A DNA stretch of 64,000 bases from the NCBI RefSeq assembly GCF_018499575.1, contig NZ_JAHDAP010000001.1, positions 620,001 to 684,000 on the forward strand. The letters run 5' to 3'. The notes below the pieces were generated by a model, which did no database searches, was not told where the DNA came from, and saw only the letters and a program-made list of their open reading frames with translations. Source of the stretch: Streptococcus infantis (lineage in GTDB: Bacteria > Bacillota > Bacilli > Lactobacillales > Streptococcaceae). Position 1 is the stretch's first letter; every line of letters starts with the position of its first letter. Positions 9,210-18,219 of this stretch are shown here, one piece after another. Both the position numbers and the translations under genes were made by a program.

Positions 9210-10421
9210 TTAAAGCTGTGATTCGTATTCACTATAAAGTTTCGCTCGTTTTTCACTAGCATCAATATTTAACACAAAGGCGATGGCTACAGATAGAACT
9301 AGGAGACTATTTCCCCCTTGAGAAAGGAACGGGAAGGTTACACCTGTTGAAGGTATCAATCCTGAAATTCCACCGATATTGACGAATACCTGAATTAAAA
9401 TCATCCCACCGATACCAATGGCTACCATTGAGTTAAATGGATCCTTTGCTCGAACCCCCACCAAGATGATGCGGAGGATTAGGAAGAACAAAAGAGCCAA
9501 AATAAGACTAGCACCTACAAATCCAAACTCTTCAATCACAATTGAGAACACAAAGTCCGTATGCGCCTCAGGTAGATAGCCACGCTTCTCGATAGAATTC
9601 CCTAATCCTAACCCAAACCATCCACCATTAACCATAGCGTAGTATGAATTCGCTAACTGGTGTCCTGCACCAGCAACATCATCAAATGGGTTAAAGAAGG
9701 CACTGAATCTCTTAGCTACATATCCAAAGACTGGAATTTTAGAAACCTTATCAACCCCGATCACTTTAATAGCTGTCAATGTCACAGTGGCTAGAGTTGT
9801 AAGTATAGCAAGAATCGTTGCAAACCATCGATGCGCTATTCCACTAATTGAGTACATCAGTAATGATACCAAAAATAGGATAGTAGCATTTCCTAGGTCA
9901 GGGAAAATAGCCAAGCTACCAATCATTACCAGAAGTACAAAACGCCAGTCATTAAAGGATCTAGGGAGCCATTGGTTTTGAGTTAAAACTTGGAAGTCAT
10001 AAACGCCAATCTCTTCTTGTTGTTTTGAAAAACGTTGTGCCAAGTACCAAATAATGATAATTTTCAAGTACTCTGCAGGTTGAACGGTAATCGGTCCTAC
10101 CTTGATCCAACCGTAGGCTCCATTAATAGGAATCCCAATCAAACGAGCTAAAGCTAGTAAAATGAGCTCAGCAAACATAACGATGAATAACAATCGCTCG
10201 TTGCGAAGAAATCCTAGCTTCAACTTATAGATTACTGCAATCAGTAGTAAACTAACCAACCAAAACAAGGCCTGATTTCGCACTAATTGAAAGGCGCTCG
10301 TCCCCTCTTGAATCAAGGATGCACTTGTTGTCGAATAGACCACTATCAAACCCAGTACTGATAAGAGAATATAGGGCACTAAAATGGAATAATTCAACAG
10401 GTGCCTTTTACTAATTTTCAT
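9210..10421 (-). CDS. ftsW: Septal peptidoglycan polymerase FtsW
   Basis: SEDS-family glycosyltransferase that polymerises lipid II at the division septum with a partner class B PBP. The 403-residue protein has about ten membrane segments, a large extracellular loop, and the SEDS signatures [19 protein letters not shown] and a C-terminal [11 protein letters not shown] motif. FtsW, not RodA, is inferred from close similarity to pneumococcal FtsW and its position beside ppc. The gene upstream (prsA) belongs to a different pneumococcal block, so a synteny joint lies at about 10422-10597. Confidence 0.93.
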   Translation of the reverse strand: MKISKRHLLNYSILVPYILLSVLGLIVVYSTTSASLIQEGTSAFQLVRNQALFWLVSLLLIAVIYKLKLGFLRNERLLFIVMFAELILLALARLIGIPINGAYGWIKVGPITVQPAEYLKIIIIWYLAQRFSKQQEEIGVYDFQVLTQNQWLPRSFNDWRFVLLVMIGSLAIFPDLGNATILFLVSLLMYSISGIAHRWFATILAILTTLATVTLTAIKVIGVDKVSKIPVFGYVAKRFSAFFNPFDDVAGAGHQLANSYYAMVNGGWFGLGLGNSIEKRGYLPEAHTDFVFSIVIEEFGFVGASLILALLFFLILRIILVGVRAKDPFNSMVAIGIGGMILIQVFVNIGGISGLIPSTGVTFPFLSQGGNSLLVLSVAIAFVLNIDASEKRAKLYSEYESQL

Positions 10422-10552
10422 ATTTCACCATCTACAAAATTTTTAATTTTCTATTAATTCTAGTTTTACTAGCTATTATACCATTTTTTAGACTAGAAAA
10501 AAACTCTTACCCATTAAAGCCTAGAATTTCAACTTTTAACAATGAAATGCTC

Positions 10553-10593
10553 AAAAAAACTCTACCTTTCAAGAGTAGAAAGATAGAGTTTTC
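10553..10593 (-). terminator. Terminator of prsA
   Basis: On the minus strand AAAACTCTATCTTTC pairs with GAAAGGTAGAGTTTT around an eight-base loop and is followed by a T run, directly after the prsA stop codon. Confidence 0.85.
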
Positions 10594-10597
10594 ATCT

Positions 10598-11587
10598 TTA
10601 GTTTGAAGGTGTTGTTGTAGTCTCAGCAGCTGTTGTTGTAGTTTCAGTCGCTGCTGATGTAGTTGTAGTTTGGGTTGATGTATCACTTTGGATGTACTGA
10701 GTAAAGATATTTTGGAAGGCTGGGTCTTTGACCTTGATATTTGCTGCCTGCAACTCTTTACTAATGACACCTTGAACGAAAGTAGCATCATTTTGTTTTT
10801 GAGTCAGGATAACTGTCTTCAATTTTTCTTTATAATCTTCCCAGTTAGAAGATTTTTCTGTTTTCTTAATTAATTTTACAATATAGAAGCTGTTTGAATA
10901 AGCTTGTGTACCTGGAGCTGTAATCACATCTGAGATTCCATCAACATTAAGTGCAAAAGCTGCTTTTTTAACAACGTCTGGTAATTCTGTTGATGCAGAG
11001 TCAAAGGTGATTTCTCCACCATTTGCTTTTGTCTTTTCGTCTGTTGAATTATCCTTAGCCAATTGAGCAAAGTCAGCTCCAGATTCTTTTGCTTTAGCTA
11101 GTACTTCTTTAGCCTTATCCTCACTGTCAAGTTTAATAACTTGAGCAGTAACATCTGGTGTGTACTCTTCATATGCTTTCTTGTAGTTTTCATCTGTTAA
11201 TTCAGCTTCTGCTGCTTTCTTAACAGCGTATTCAACTAATTTACTTGTACGAATTTGAGCTTTACGACTTTCAGCTGTCATACCAGCACGAGAAAGAACG
11301 ATTTGATAGCTATCTCCATATCTTTTTTGCTCTTCAGCCACAGCATCATCTACTTCTTTATCACTCACTTCAGATCCATACTGCTTTTCGAAGACTTTCT
11401 GAATTGTCATATTGAGCAAGATTTGTTGTGCAGTTGAGTTGTTTTTCACTTCTTCATAGAATTGGTGCTCAGTGATGACATCACCCTTCATAGTAATGAG
11501 GTCAGCTCCTTGAGAGCCATTTGAACAAGCAGCCAAAGTAGCTACCGATAACAAAGTGATGGCACCAGCCAATAATTTTTTCTTCAT
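10598..11587 (-). CDS. prsA: Foldase lipoprotein PrsA (parvulin-type)
   Basis: Extracellular chaperone and peptidyl-prolyl isomerase that helps exported proteins fold at the membrane-wall interface. The 329-residue precursor has a lipoprotein signal peptide with lipobox LAAC (Cys21), an N-terminal chaperone region, a parvulin domain (about residues 140-245, containing FAQLAKDNSTDEKTKANGGE) and a C-terminal helical part. The last 25 residues are a Thr/Ala/Glu low-complexity tail; pneumococcal PrsA ends in a Ser-rich tail as I recall, so this end is variable. Preceded by an AAGGAG site. Probably also transcribed from the pepF operon upstream. Confidence 0.95.
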   Translation of the reverse strand: MKKKLLAGAITLLSVATLAACSNGSQGADLITMKGDVITEHQFYEEVKNNSTAQQILLNMTIQKVFEKQYGSEVSDKEVDDAVAEEQKRYGDSYQIVLSRAGMTAESRKAQIRTSKLVEYAVKKAAEAELTDENYKKAYEEYTPDVTAQVIKLDSEDKAKEVLAKAKESGADFAQLAKDNSTDEKTKANGGEITFDSASTELPDVVKKAAFALNVDGISDVITAPGTQAYSNSFYIVKLIKKTEKSSNWEDYKEKLKTVILTQKQNDATFVQGVISKELQAANIKVKDPAFQNIFTQYIQSDTSTQTTTTSAATETTTTAAETTTTPSN

Positions 11588-11661
11588 GTTTACTCCTTTT
11601 TGTTCACTAGATAAATGTTTACCTTATCTATTTTACTAAATTGTCTTAAAAATTTCTAAAA

Positions 11662-12375
11662 TTAGTCAACATCAGGCAGCTCTACTTCTACTTGATTTTT
11701 TCTCAGCATCAAGATTCCATCCCCAAGAGGAACTAGACTAGCTGTTAAACCTGGATTGTCTAAAGTTGCATCGAATAGTCTTTGCAAACCACGATAAATT
11801 GTTCGTTGCCCACGGCGAACTTCCATAATATCCTTAGCAATATCTCCACCTTGGAAGATATCATCTAAAACGACTACTCCTCCAACCTCAAGGTGTTTGA
11901 GGATTTCTGGCAAAAATACGATGTATTTGGATTTTGCAGAATCCATAAAAACAAAATCATAGGTCTCTGTCAATGTTGACAAAACGTCTACCGCATCGCC
12001 TTCCAAAAGAGTGATTTGTTGGCGATTATCAAACTTGGCGAAATTTTCCTTGGCAAAACCAATCATTTCAGGATTCCGATCAATGGTTGTTATTTTTGCA
12101 TTTGGAGCATGATTTGCCATTAAAAGAGCTGAAAATCCAATTGCTGTTCCAATTTCTAAAATATTTTTTGGTTGAATTGTTTCCATTAGGAAACGGAAAT
12201 AAGCGACTGTTTCATGAGGAATGATAGGAATATTCTCCTTGCGAGCAAAGTTTTCTAGTTCTTTTAAAGAACCAGTCACCTGCTCTTGTCTGTGGCGCAT
12301 AAATTCCACAATCTCATCCTTAACAACAGGACGCCGCATGTTATGATTGGCATTTTTACTGTATGACTCAACCAT
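11662..12375 (-). CDS. SAM-dependent O-methyltransferase (TrmR/YrrM-like)
   Basis: A 237-residue class I methyltransferase. It shows the SAM-binding motif ILEIGTAIGFSALLMA (about residues 75-90), an acidic TTIDRNPE strand end and the FMDSAKSKY / VVLDDI metal-binding region of the COMT-like O-methyltransferase family (Methyltransf_3). Bacillus YrrM/TrmR of this family methylates 5-hydroxyuridine at the tRNA wobble position, a plausible role here. It starts one base after the pepF stop, so the two are coupled. Substrate not shown by sequence. Confidence 0.88.
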   Translation of the reverse strand: MVESYSKNANHNMRRPVVKDEIVEFMRHRQEQVTGSLKELENFARKENIPIIPHETVAYFRFLMETIQPKNILEIGTAIGFSALLMANHAPNAKITTIDRNPEMIGFAKENFAKFDNRQQITLLEGDAVDVLSTLTETYDFVFMDSAKSKYIVFLPEILKHLEVGGVVVLDDIFQGGDIAKDIMEVRRGQRTIYRGLQRLFDATLDNPGLTASLVPLGDGILMLRKNQVEVELPDVD

Positions 12376-12376
12376 C

Positions 12377-14179
12377 TTATGCCAGTCCTAATTTGTCAAC
12401 TAGGGCTTCAAACTCGTCCAAACGTCGTTCAAAGACAGCAAAGGCATCATTGAGATAGTCTTCTTTTTCCATGTCAACACCAGCTTTTCGCATGATATTA
12501 AGTGGATAATCTGACTTACCTGCCTTGAGGTATTCAATATAACGGTCACGATCTTCTTGGCTACCGTGAACAATCTTTTCAGCTAAGGCCGAAGCTGCTG
12601 CAAAGCCTGTTGAATATTGATATACATAATAATTATAGTAGAAATGAGGGATACGAGCCCACTCGTACTGAATTTGAGGATTGTCTTCCTTGCTCAAGCC
12701 GTAATATTCTTGGTTCAAGTCAGCATAGAGATTGTTTAAGAACTCGCTTGTCAAGACCTCACCATTTTGATCAGCTTGGTGGATTGCGTGTTCAAATTCA
12801 GCGAACTGAGTTTGACGGAAGACTGTACCACGGAAGCCATCTAGGAAGTTGTTTAAGATTGCAAAGCGAGTTGCATCATCTTGAACTTCCTCTAGCAGTT
12901 TTTCTGTTAGGATATTCTCATTAGTTGTTGAAGCAATCTCTGCCAAGAAGATTGAGTAATCTCCATAGACATAAGGCTGGGTTTCACGAGTATAGCTAGA
13001 GTGCATACTATGACCAGTTTCATGGACAAGAGTAAATAGATTATCTAGATTGTCCTGCCAGTTAAGAAGCATAAAGGCGTTGGTATCGTATGACCCACCA
13101 GAATATGCACCTGAACGCTTACCTTGATTTTCATACACATCTATCCAACGTTCACTGAAAGCTCGTTTCACACGACTCAAGTAATCCTCACCAAGAACAG
13201 CCAAAGCTTCTTCTGCCTTCTTCAAGGCTTCCTCATAAGTAAAACTGTATTCTATTGAAGACAATGGAGTATAGACGTCGTACATCTTAAGATCTGGAAT
13301 ACCAAAGATTTTTGAGCGAAGAGCCAGATAACGATGTAAGAGTGGCAAATGCTTACGAACAGCAGATACTAAGTTGTCATAGACACTCTCTGGTACAAAG
13401 TTGGCTGCAAGAGCTGCTTCACGCGCACTCTTGTAGTTACGAACCTTAGCACGATAGTTTTGCACTTTGACATTGGTCTGCAATGTTTTAGCGTAGGTAT
13501 GTTGGTATTGCTCATAGGTAGAGTATAGTGCTTCATATGCACCACGACGAACTTCACGGTTCTTAGATTCTACTAAGCGCATATAGACACCGTGTGACAA
13601 CTGTACCTCGTTACCATCTTCATCTTTCACTAGTGGAAAGACAATATCCGCATTGTCTAAGATAGCGAAAGTTTCACTAGCTGCTCCAAAGATTTCACCA
13701 GCACCTGCTAATAACTCTTCTTCACGTTGTGAAAGGACATGGTCCTTATTTTGCAAGAGTTTATCAAAGTAGTGTTTATAAGGCTGAAGTTTTGGTTCTT
13801 CTGATAAGAAGTTTTGGTACTGGTCTTCGGTAATTGCCATAAATTCTGGCTCATAGAAAGAGAATACCTGGTCAAGTTGACTATAAAGAGTCATTGCTTT
13901 TGCATAGTATTCTTGATATTTAGCAACTCGTGTATCTTGGTCGTTTTTCATATGTGCGTAGACATAGAGTTTTTCAAGACGACGACTCAAGTCCAGATAA
14001 CGCTCTGTAATGTTAAGAAGGCTTTCTGCACTGTCCAAGAGATGCCCCTCAAGACTAGCTGCTTGTTTTGTCTCTTCGGTCAAAAGAGCTAGTTCTTCTT
14101 CCCATTTTTGGTCTGTTTCAAAGATTGTTGATAGATCCCATGTATCTTTTTCATTGATTTCATTTCGTTGTAATACCAT
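12377..14179 (-). CDS. pepF: Oligoendopeptidase F
   Basis: Cytoplasmic M3B zinc metallopeptidase that cuts short peptides. The 600-residue length is typical, and the zinc site HETGH lies at residues 386-390 with a downstream Glu in [11 protein letters not shown]. The ATG has a GGAGG site. Order coiA-pepF-methyltransferase-prsA is the pneumococcal order as I recall. In the pneumococcus the gene is called pepF or pepB. Nothing unusual seen. Confidence 0.95.
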   Translation of the reverse strand: MVLQRNEINEKDTWDLSTIFETDQKWEEELALLTEETKQAASLEGHLLDSAESLLNITERYLDLSRRLEKLYVYAHMKNDQDTRVAKYQEYYAKAMTLYSQLDQVFSFYEPEFMAITEDQYQNFLSEEPKLQPYKHYFDKLLQNKDHVLSQREEELLAGAGEIFGAASETFAILDNADIVFPLVKDEDGNEVQLSHGVYMRLVESKNREVRRGAYEALYSTYEQYQHTYAKTLQTNVKVQNYRAKVRNYKSAREAALAANFVPESVYDNLVSAVRKHLPLLHRYLALRSKIFGIPDLKMYDVYTPLSSIEYSFTYEEALKKAEEALAVLGEDYLSRVKRAFSERWIDVYENQGKRSGAYSGGSYDTNAFMLLNWQDNLDNLFTLVHETGHSMHSSYTRETQPYVYGDYSIFLAEIASTTNENILTEKLLEEVQDDATRFAILNNFLDGFRGTVFRQTQFAEFEHAIHQADQNGEVLTSEFLNNLYADLNQEYYGLSKEDNPQIQYEWARIPHFYYNYYVYQYSTGFAAASALAEKIVHGSQEDRDRYIEYLKAGKSDYPLNIMRKAGVDMEKEDYLNDAFAVFERRLDEFEALVDKLGLA

Positions 14180-14197
14180 AAATTTCCTCCATCCTTT

Positions 14198-15154
14198 CTA
14201 TTTTACCATATTTTTCGAGAAATATTGCTGATAAAAGGCAGGTGGATAGAGCTTTTGTTGCTGTTTTTTAGGATTCCGTTCATAATAGGCCTGAAAGTTA
14301 CGAAAATAATCATTTAGATTTTGATTTATTTGACAAAAATGACCATTTTCTATCGGCCTTACTTGGGGATACCAGTCCTGAGGCTTCAAATTTAATAAGT
14401 TCTCTCCTCTTAAGTAAGCTTGGGCTTGCTTCTTCATCCAATAGGGATTTTGATAATAGAGTTGTTTTTGAATGTAATGACAAATCTTCCTGTCCTGCTC
14501 AACTGAAAAAGTGATAAGGGCTTGTTGCTGATAAGGACTCCGTAAGATTTCAAGAAGATTCCCTTTGCCATAAGAAAATTCCTTGACCTGATAGTGGAGT
14601 TTCCCTTTCAAATCTTGATGGAGTAGATACTTGAGTCTCAAAACTTGTTTTTTATGGTCTAATTCCCAGAGATGAAATCCCATATTATTACTGAAATAAA
14701 GAAAATCTCTCTGAAGTTTAGTCAGGCGCTCTTTCAACCAGAGCTTTTCACCGAGCAACCATAATACTTGAATTCCAGAATCTCTATAACCATTACTTCT
14801 CTCCTGCAACAGTTTAGAAGACAAGTGACTGCATTGAACCTCAATAGCTAATTGCTTATTGATGAGGATATCTGCGATTTGCTTAAGTTCAGGAATCGGA
14901 TATTCCATTTCTACTTCAGCATCTTTCTTAGCCCAATTAAAAAGTGCAACCTTATTCTCTAAATGTTCTGGTCCTTCATTCTCATGATAAAAATCACAAC
15001 TTTTTAAACTTTCATGCGCAAAATGAGTTCTTACATTTTTTCCGTTTTTCAAGCGAACACTCGTTCCGCAAGCTGGACAATAATAAGCTTGTTTCTTTAC
15101 TTCATTCTCTAACGCGTTGATTAAATGACCTTTTTTATCTCTAGCTAAAAACAT
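14198..15154 (-). CDS. coiA: Competence protein CoiA
   Basis: Late competence protein needed after DNA uptake for recombination of transforming DNA. The 318-residue protein has an N-terminal zinc-ribbon-like segment (YYCPACGTSVRLKNG), an H-F-A-H motif and a PD-(D/E)xK nuclease-like core, ADILINKQLAIEVQCS near residue 108. It is full length with no frameshift. A near-consensus ComX (cin) box lies upstream at 15174-15181, as expected for a competence-induced gene. The first direct-repeat element starts only about 10 bp beyond that box. Confidence 0.94.
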   Translation of the reverse strand: MFLARDKKGHLINALENEVKKQAYYCPACGTSVRLKNGKNVRTHFAHESLKSCDFYHENEGPEHLENKVALFNWAKKDAEVEMEYPIPELKQIADILINKQLAIEVQCSHLSSKLLQERSNGYRDSGIQVLWLLGEKLWLKERLTKLQRDFLYFSNNMGFHLWELDHKKQVLRLKYLLHQDLKGKLHYQVKEFSYGKGNLLEILRSPYQQQALITFSVEQDRKICHYIQKQLYYQNPYWMKKQAQAYLRGENLLNLKPQDWYPQVRPIENGHFCQINQNLNDYFRNFQAYYERNPKKQQQKLYPPAFYQQYFSKNMVK

Positions 15155-15173
15155 AAACTCTCCTTTTCTACTT

Positions 15174-15181
15174 TATTCGAA
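15174..15181 (-). promoter_or_regulatory. Candidate ComX (cin) box of coiA
   Basis: On the minus strand TTCGAATA, one mismatch from the streptococcal consensus TACGAATA, with T-rich sequence upstream and 19 bases before the coiA ATG. Its position before a known late competence gene supports it. Confidence 0.6.
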
Positions 15182-15190
15182 AAGGATAAG

Positions 15191-15372
15191 AAAAGAGAGT
15201 GGGACAGAAATCGGTAATTTGTTAGAATTCGATTTCATCGTCCCACCTCCGCACAGTTGAGTAGGGCTGTAAAAGCTGATGAAATAAGCGTAGTAGAGCC
15301 CACTCAACCACTGCGTCTTGCTCGACAATCCAAAGACAATTGAGAGTCTAGAACTATTATCCCAGACTCTTC
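15191..15372. repeat. MITE-like direct repeat, left copy
   Basis: A 182-bp element that begins AAAAGAGAGTGGGACAG and recurs without gaps at 16690-16871 in the same orientation, with about 13 differences (roughly 93% identity by eye). Its two ends are imperfect inverted repeats (AAAAGAG-AGTGGGAC against AGAAGAGTCTGGGAT), and inside it GTTGAGTAGGGCT pairs with AGCCCACTCAAC, so the RNA or single strand could fold into one long branched hairpin. It also supplies a terminator-like end for the gene at 15392-16540. I recall similar sequences dispersed in mitis-group genomes; no transposase is present. Confidence 0.85.
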
Positions 15373-15391
15373 TTCACTATAACATCTAGTA

Positions 15392-16540
15392 TCACTTCCG
15401 TTTGTTCTTCAAACATTTCTGCAACATGGGAATGAGATTTGATATCTGATCATGTTTAATGATGGAAACACCATATTCTTGACAACGATTGCTAAAAACA
15501 GGATTAATCCTGCCGGAGCATACAATCAATTTTAAACAATTATCTCCTGCAAAATGATTGGCATAAACTTCGAGCTCGTTGATAGCTTCAACTGATAAAT
15601 CAGTCATTTTACAAGATATGAATACAACAGAGTAATCTTTTCGAAGGACTACATCAATTTCATTCTGAACATTATCTACTTCTGGGAAAATGCCATTCCA
15701 GTCAATTTCAGCACCAATCATACATTCATCAAAATACCCCGATTCTAAAGCAAGTAGATAAATATAGAGCTCTAAGATATGCCCCTTGGTTCTACAAAGC
15801 AACTGTGCTTCTGAACTCGGAAATGTATAAGAGACACTATCAGATGTTTCCTCTTCTATCTTTAGTAAATTAGCTTCTATCAATAAAGGAATCAATGCAG
15901 TGGGATAGGAGTAAGTTTTCCCGTTACTTCCTAAAACTTTGGCAGTTTCCGCGTGAAAATCATTTGTTTTTGCCAGTGCAAAGAATTGGGTAATCTGATA
16001 CCATTTTTCAGGATTTTCGATTGCATATTTGGCCAATTTTTTTATAGCTAGCACTTGCTTATTAGAATGCTGAGGTCTTCTTGATTTAAGGACTTTTCCA
16101 CCACGTAAAGCTATCAATTGTTCAATGGATAAACTTGGGATAGCTAAATCTTTATCCTTTATGTTACCCCTATCCCAGGAATACTGCCTTCCTTGTTCAA
16201 CATCCATAGCAATAATGGGAATACCTTTCTCCAAACCATACTGATATAGAACTATTGCTAATAGATTATCTCCACCAAAAACATCGATGGTCACTGACTC
16301 AAAATCATTGATAAATACGTCTAATTCCTGGCAGATATTTTCTAGGTGGAATTGTCGAAAATGTACTTGTTTTAAGTGTGGAACTTGTTCCATTAGAAAA
16401 TGCTTCAAGGATAGCTTATCTTCCTCAGCAATTTTTCTAGTAGAAAGGTATAAAATCTCATCACAATCACTGACAAAAGCTTGGTAGACATTTTTTTCAA
16501 TGGTATGACGGTCGTATAGTTCAATTAAAAGACTAGGCAT
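15392..16540 (-). CDS. Orphan Card1/DUF1887-like CARF-nuclease
   Basis: A 382-residue protein with the layout of Card1/Can2 (DUF1887) effectors. Residues 1-125 form a Rossmann-like CARF-type ligand-binding domain with a conserved GGDN loop (89-92). A helical linker spans about 150-245, and residues 250-345 form a PD-(D/E)xK-like nuclease core with E257 (GHILELY), D296 (NEIDVVL) and K311 (FISCK). In characterised Card1, cyclic oligoadenylate made by type III CRISPR Cas10 activates cutting of nucleic acid. Here the E of the usual E-x-K is Ser309, so the active site is a variant. No cas gene or CRISPR array lies in the window. The gene is framed by two direct repeats between coiA and tehB, suggesting acquisition as a unit. 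Confidence 0.82.
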   Translation of the reverse strand: MPSLLIELYDRHTIEKNVYQAFVSDCDEILYLSTRKIAEEDKLSLKHFLMEQVPHLKQVHFRQFHLENICQELDVFINDFESVTIDVFGGDNLLAIVLYQYGLEKGIPIIAMDVEQGRQYSWDRGNIKDKDLAIPSLSIEQLIALRGGKVLKSRRPQHSNKQVLAIKKLAKYAIENPEKWYQITQFFALAKTNDFHAETAKVLGSNGKTYSYPTALIPLLIEANLLKIEEETSDSVSYTFPSSEAQLLCRTKGHILELYIYLLALESGYFDECMIGAEIDWNGIFPEVDNVQNEIDVVLRKDYSVVFISCKMTDLSVEAINELEVYANHFAGDNCLKLIVCSGRINPVFSNRCQEYGVSIIKHDQISNLIPMLQKCLKNKRK

Positions 16541-16584
16541 ATTGTGACCTCCTAGAGCAGAAACGATTTATAAGAATTGGTAGC

Positions 16585-16605
16585 TGATAAGAATTCTTTT
16601 TATCA
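16585..16605. promoter_or_regulatory. Palindrome upstream of the Card1-like gene
   Basis: TGATAA and TTATCA flank a nine-base centre starting GAATTC, 45-65 bases before the start codon and just downstream of a possible TATACT -10 (about 16635-16640, minus strand). It could be an operator; nothing else supports it. Confidence 0.3.
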
Positions 16606-16689
16606 TCCGGATACTTATATAGTTTTTAGGTACCTTATACTTCTAGTATAGCATAAAATAAGACTTCCCAATGATTATTTAGGAAACGA

Positions 16690-16871
16690 AAAAGAGAGTG
16701 GGACAGAAATCGGTCATTCGTTAGAATTCGATTTCGTCGTCCCACCTCCGCACAGTTGAGTAGGGCTGTAAGAGCTGATGAAATCAGCATAGTAGAACCC
16801 ACTCAACCACTGCGTCTTGCTCGACAATCCAAAGACAATTGAGAGGCTAGGACTTTTGTCCTAGCCTCTTT
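16690..16871. repeat. MITE-like direct repeat, right copy
   Basis: Second copy of the element at 15191-15372, same orientation, offset exactly 1499 bp. This copy has the better terminal inverted repeat (AAAAGAGAGTGGGAC against AAAAGAGGCTAGGAC) and a perfect internal hairpin GCTGAT-GAA-ATCAGC. It ends five bases before the tehB stop codon and probably serves as the tehB terminator. Confidence 0.85.
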
Positions 16872-16876
16872 TTCAT

Positions 16877-17737
16877 TTATTTTACTTTTTTAGCCAACAT
16901 GGTCGCAAAGCGTAGTTGGATACGATTGCCGTTTTCGTCACGACGATGTAAATGCCCTGGATTTTCATTGTACTTAACCAATTCCCAGTCCTTGTAGTAA
17001 TTTGCCAACTCCCCCTCTTTAAAGGTGAATGGGAAATTAACAGAACATGGGTAATCCTCTGTATCCATAGCACAAACAATCAAATTATAGCCACCGATAG
17101 AGGTTTGTTCTTGCATATTTTGAATGATAGACGGAATACGATCTGCTTGTAAAAACATGAGCACAACCGTTGATACGATAAAATCGTAAGTTTGACCAAT
17201 GCTAGCTGAATTGATATCGTAGAGACCAACAGGCATCTCTAAATCTTCTTGCTCTACGATGCTTTGCAAGATTTCAAGGGATAGCTCATTTTGATCCACT
17301 GCTGTAACATCAAATCCATGTTGAGCTAAAAAGAGTGCATTTCTACCATGCCCACAGCCTAGGTCTAGTGCCTTACATGGTTTGACCGTCTGCATAGCTT
17401 CTAGGACTTCCGAATGAACTGGATTGCTATTGTATTTCTTTGGGAAATAATCCTCTGGTTTACAATAAAATTCCAAATACCACTCCACATCATCTGTAGC
17501 AGCTTCTACTCTGTGCCAAGCTTGAGGTTGTGCCATAGGATTATCAGCACCTGCTTCAAAGAGGTGCTCAGCTATAACTTCTCCCTCTTCAGTCAATTCA
17601 ATAAACTTAAGAGTCCCTTTTAATACGGTAATCTTGCCCCAGGTTCCGACCTTAGTATTGTGTTTTCTTTGAACAGCCTCTGGCATAGTGTCTTTATTCC
17701 AGACAGGCATGCGTTTGTAGGCAACTAGTTTTTCCAT
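16877..17737 (-). CDS. tehB: SAM-dependent methyltransferase TehB
   Basis: A 286-residue protein with an N-terminal cupin-like domain (DUF1971-type, residues 1-95, including AWHRVEAATDDVEWYLEF) and a C-terminal class I methyltransferase domain with the SAM motif ALDLGCGHGRNALFLA near residue 122. This two-domain TehB form is linked to tellurite or selenite methylation and detoxification; the natural substrate is unknown. It starts 14 bp after smpB and is probably in the rnr-smpB transcript. Confidence 0.92.
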   Translation of the reverse strand: MEKLVAYKRMPVWNKDTMPEAVQRKHNTKVGTWGKITVLKGTLKFIELTEEGEVIAEHLFEAGADNPMAQPQAWHRVEAATDDVEWYLEFYCKPEDYFPKKYNSNPVHSEVLEAMQTVKPCKALDLGCGHGRNALFLAQHGFDVTAVDQNELSLEILQSIVEQEDLEMPVGLYDINSASIGQTYDFIVSTVVLMFLQADRIPSIIQNMQEQTSIGGYNLIVCAMDTEDYPCSVNFPFTFKEGELANYYKDWELVKYNENPGHLHRRDENGNRIQLRFATMLAKKVK

Positions 17738-17751
17738 ATTCTACACTCTTT

Positions 17752-18219
17752 CTATCGATGGTTAACAGCTTTCATAACACGCGCAATATCACGATTTTGC
17801 TCACGACGTTTGATAGACTCACGTTTATCGTAATCGTGTTTCCCTTTTGCAAGTCCTAAAAGTAACTTGGCATAGCCATCTTTGATATAAACTTTAAGAG
17901 GAACCAAGGTCATACCTGTTCCTTTAGTTTCTTGCTCCAATTTCTGGATTTGCTTTTTATGAAGGAGAAGTTTACGACGACGTTCTGGCTCCTGGTTCCA
18001 GATGTTGCCCTCTTCATAAGGAGCGATATGGACATTACTCAGCCAAACTTCCCCATTCTTAACCTGGGCAAACCCATCTTTCAGATTGATGCGGGCTGCT
18101 CGAACACTCTTGATTTCAGTTCCTGTTAGGACCATTCCTGCTTCTAGCGTATCTACGATTGTATAGTCGTGGTGCGCCTTTTTATTTTGCGCGACGACCT
18201 TTCCCTCGCCCTTTGCCAT
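17752..18219 (-). CDS. smpB: SsrA-binding protein SmpB
   Basis: Binds tmRNA and brings it to stalled ribosomes in trans-translation. At 155 residues it has the usual length, with the family motifs [28 protein letters not shown] and the basic C-terminal tail after [10 protein letters not shown]. The start lies inside the 3' end of rnr (38-bp overlap), so the two are coupled; RNase R and SmpB work in the same pathway. Confidence 0.97.
   Translation of the reverse strand: MAKGEGKVVAQNKKAHHDYTIVDTLEAGMVLTGTEIKSVRAARINLKDGFAQVKNGEVWLSNVHIAPYEEGNIWNQEPERRRKLLLHKKQIQKLEQETKGTGMTLVPLKVYIKDGYAKLLLGLAKGKHDYDKRESIKRREQNRDIARVMKAVNHR

Noticed and set aside
9188..9265. Longer N-terminus for Ppc
   Set aside because: Would overlap ftsW and lacks a ribosome site; the 9187 start has AAGGAG and matches the family.
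12610..12924. Plus-strand 104-codon ORF inside pepF
   Set aside because: Lies opposite conserved pepF sequence with no promoter or ribosome site.
15191..16871. CRISPR array around the Card1-like gene
   Set aside because: Only two long 182-bp copies with a gene between; no short regularly spaced repeats and no cas gene.
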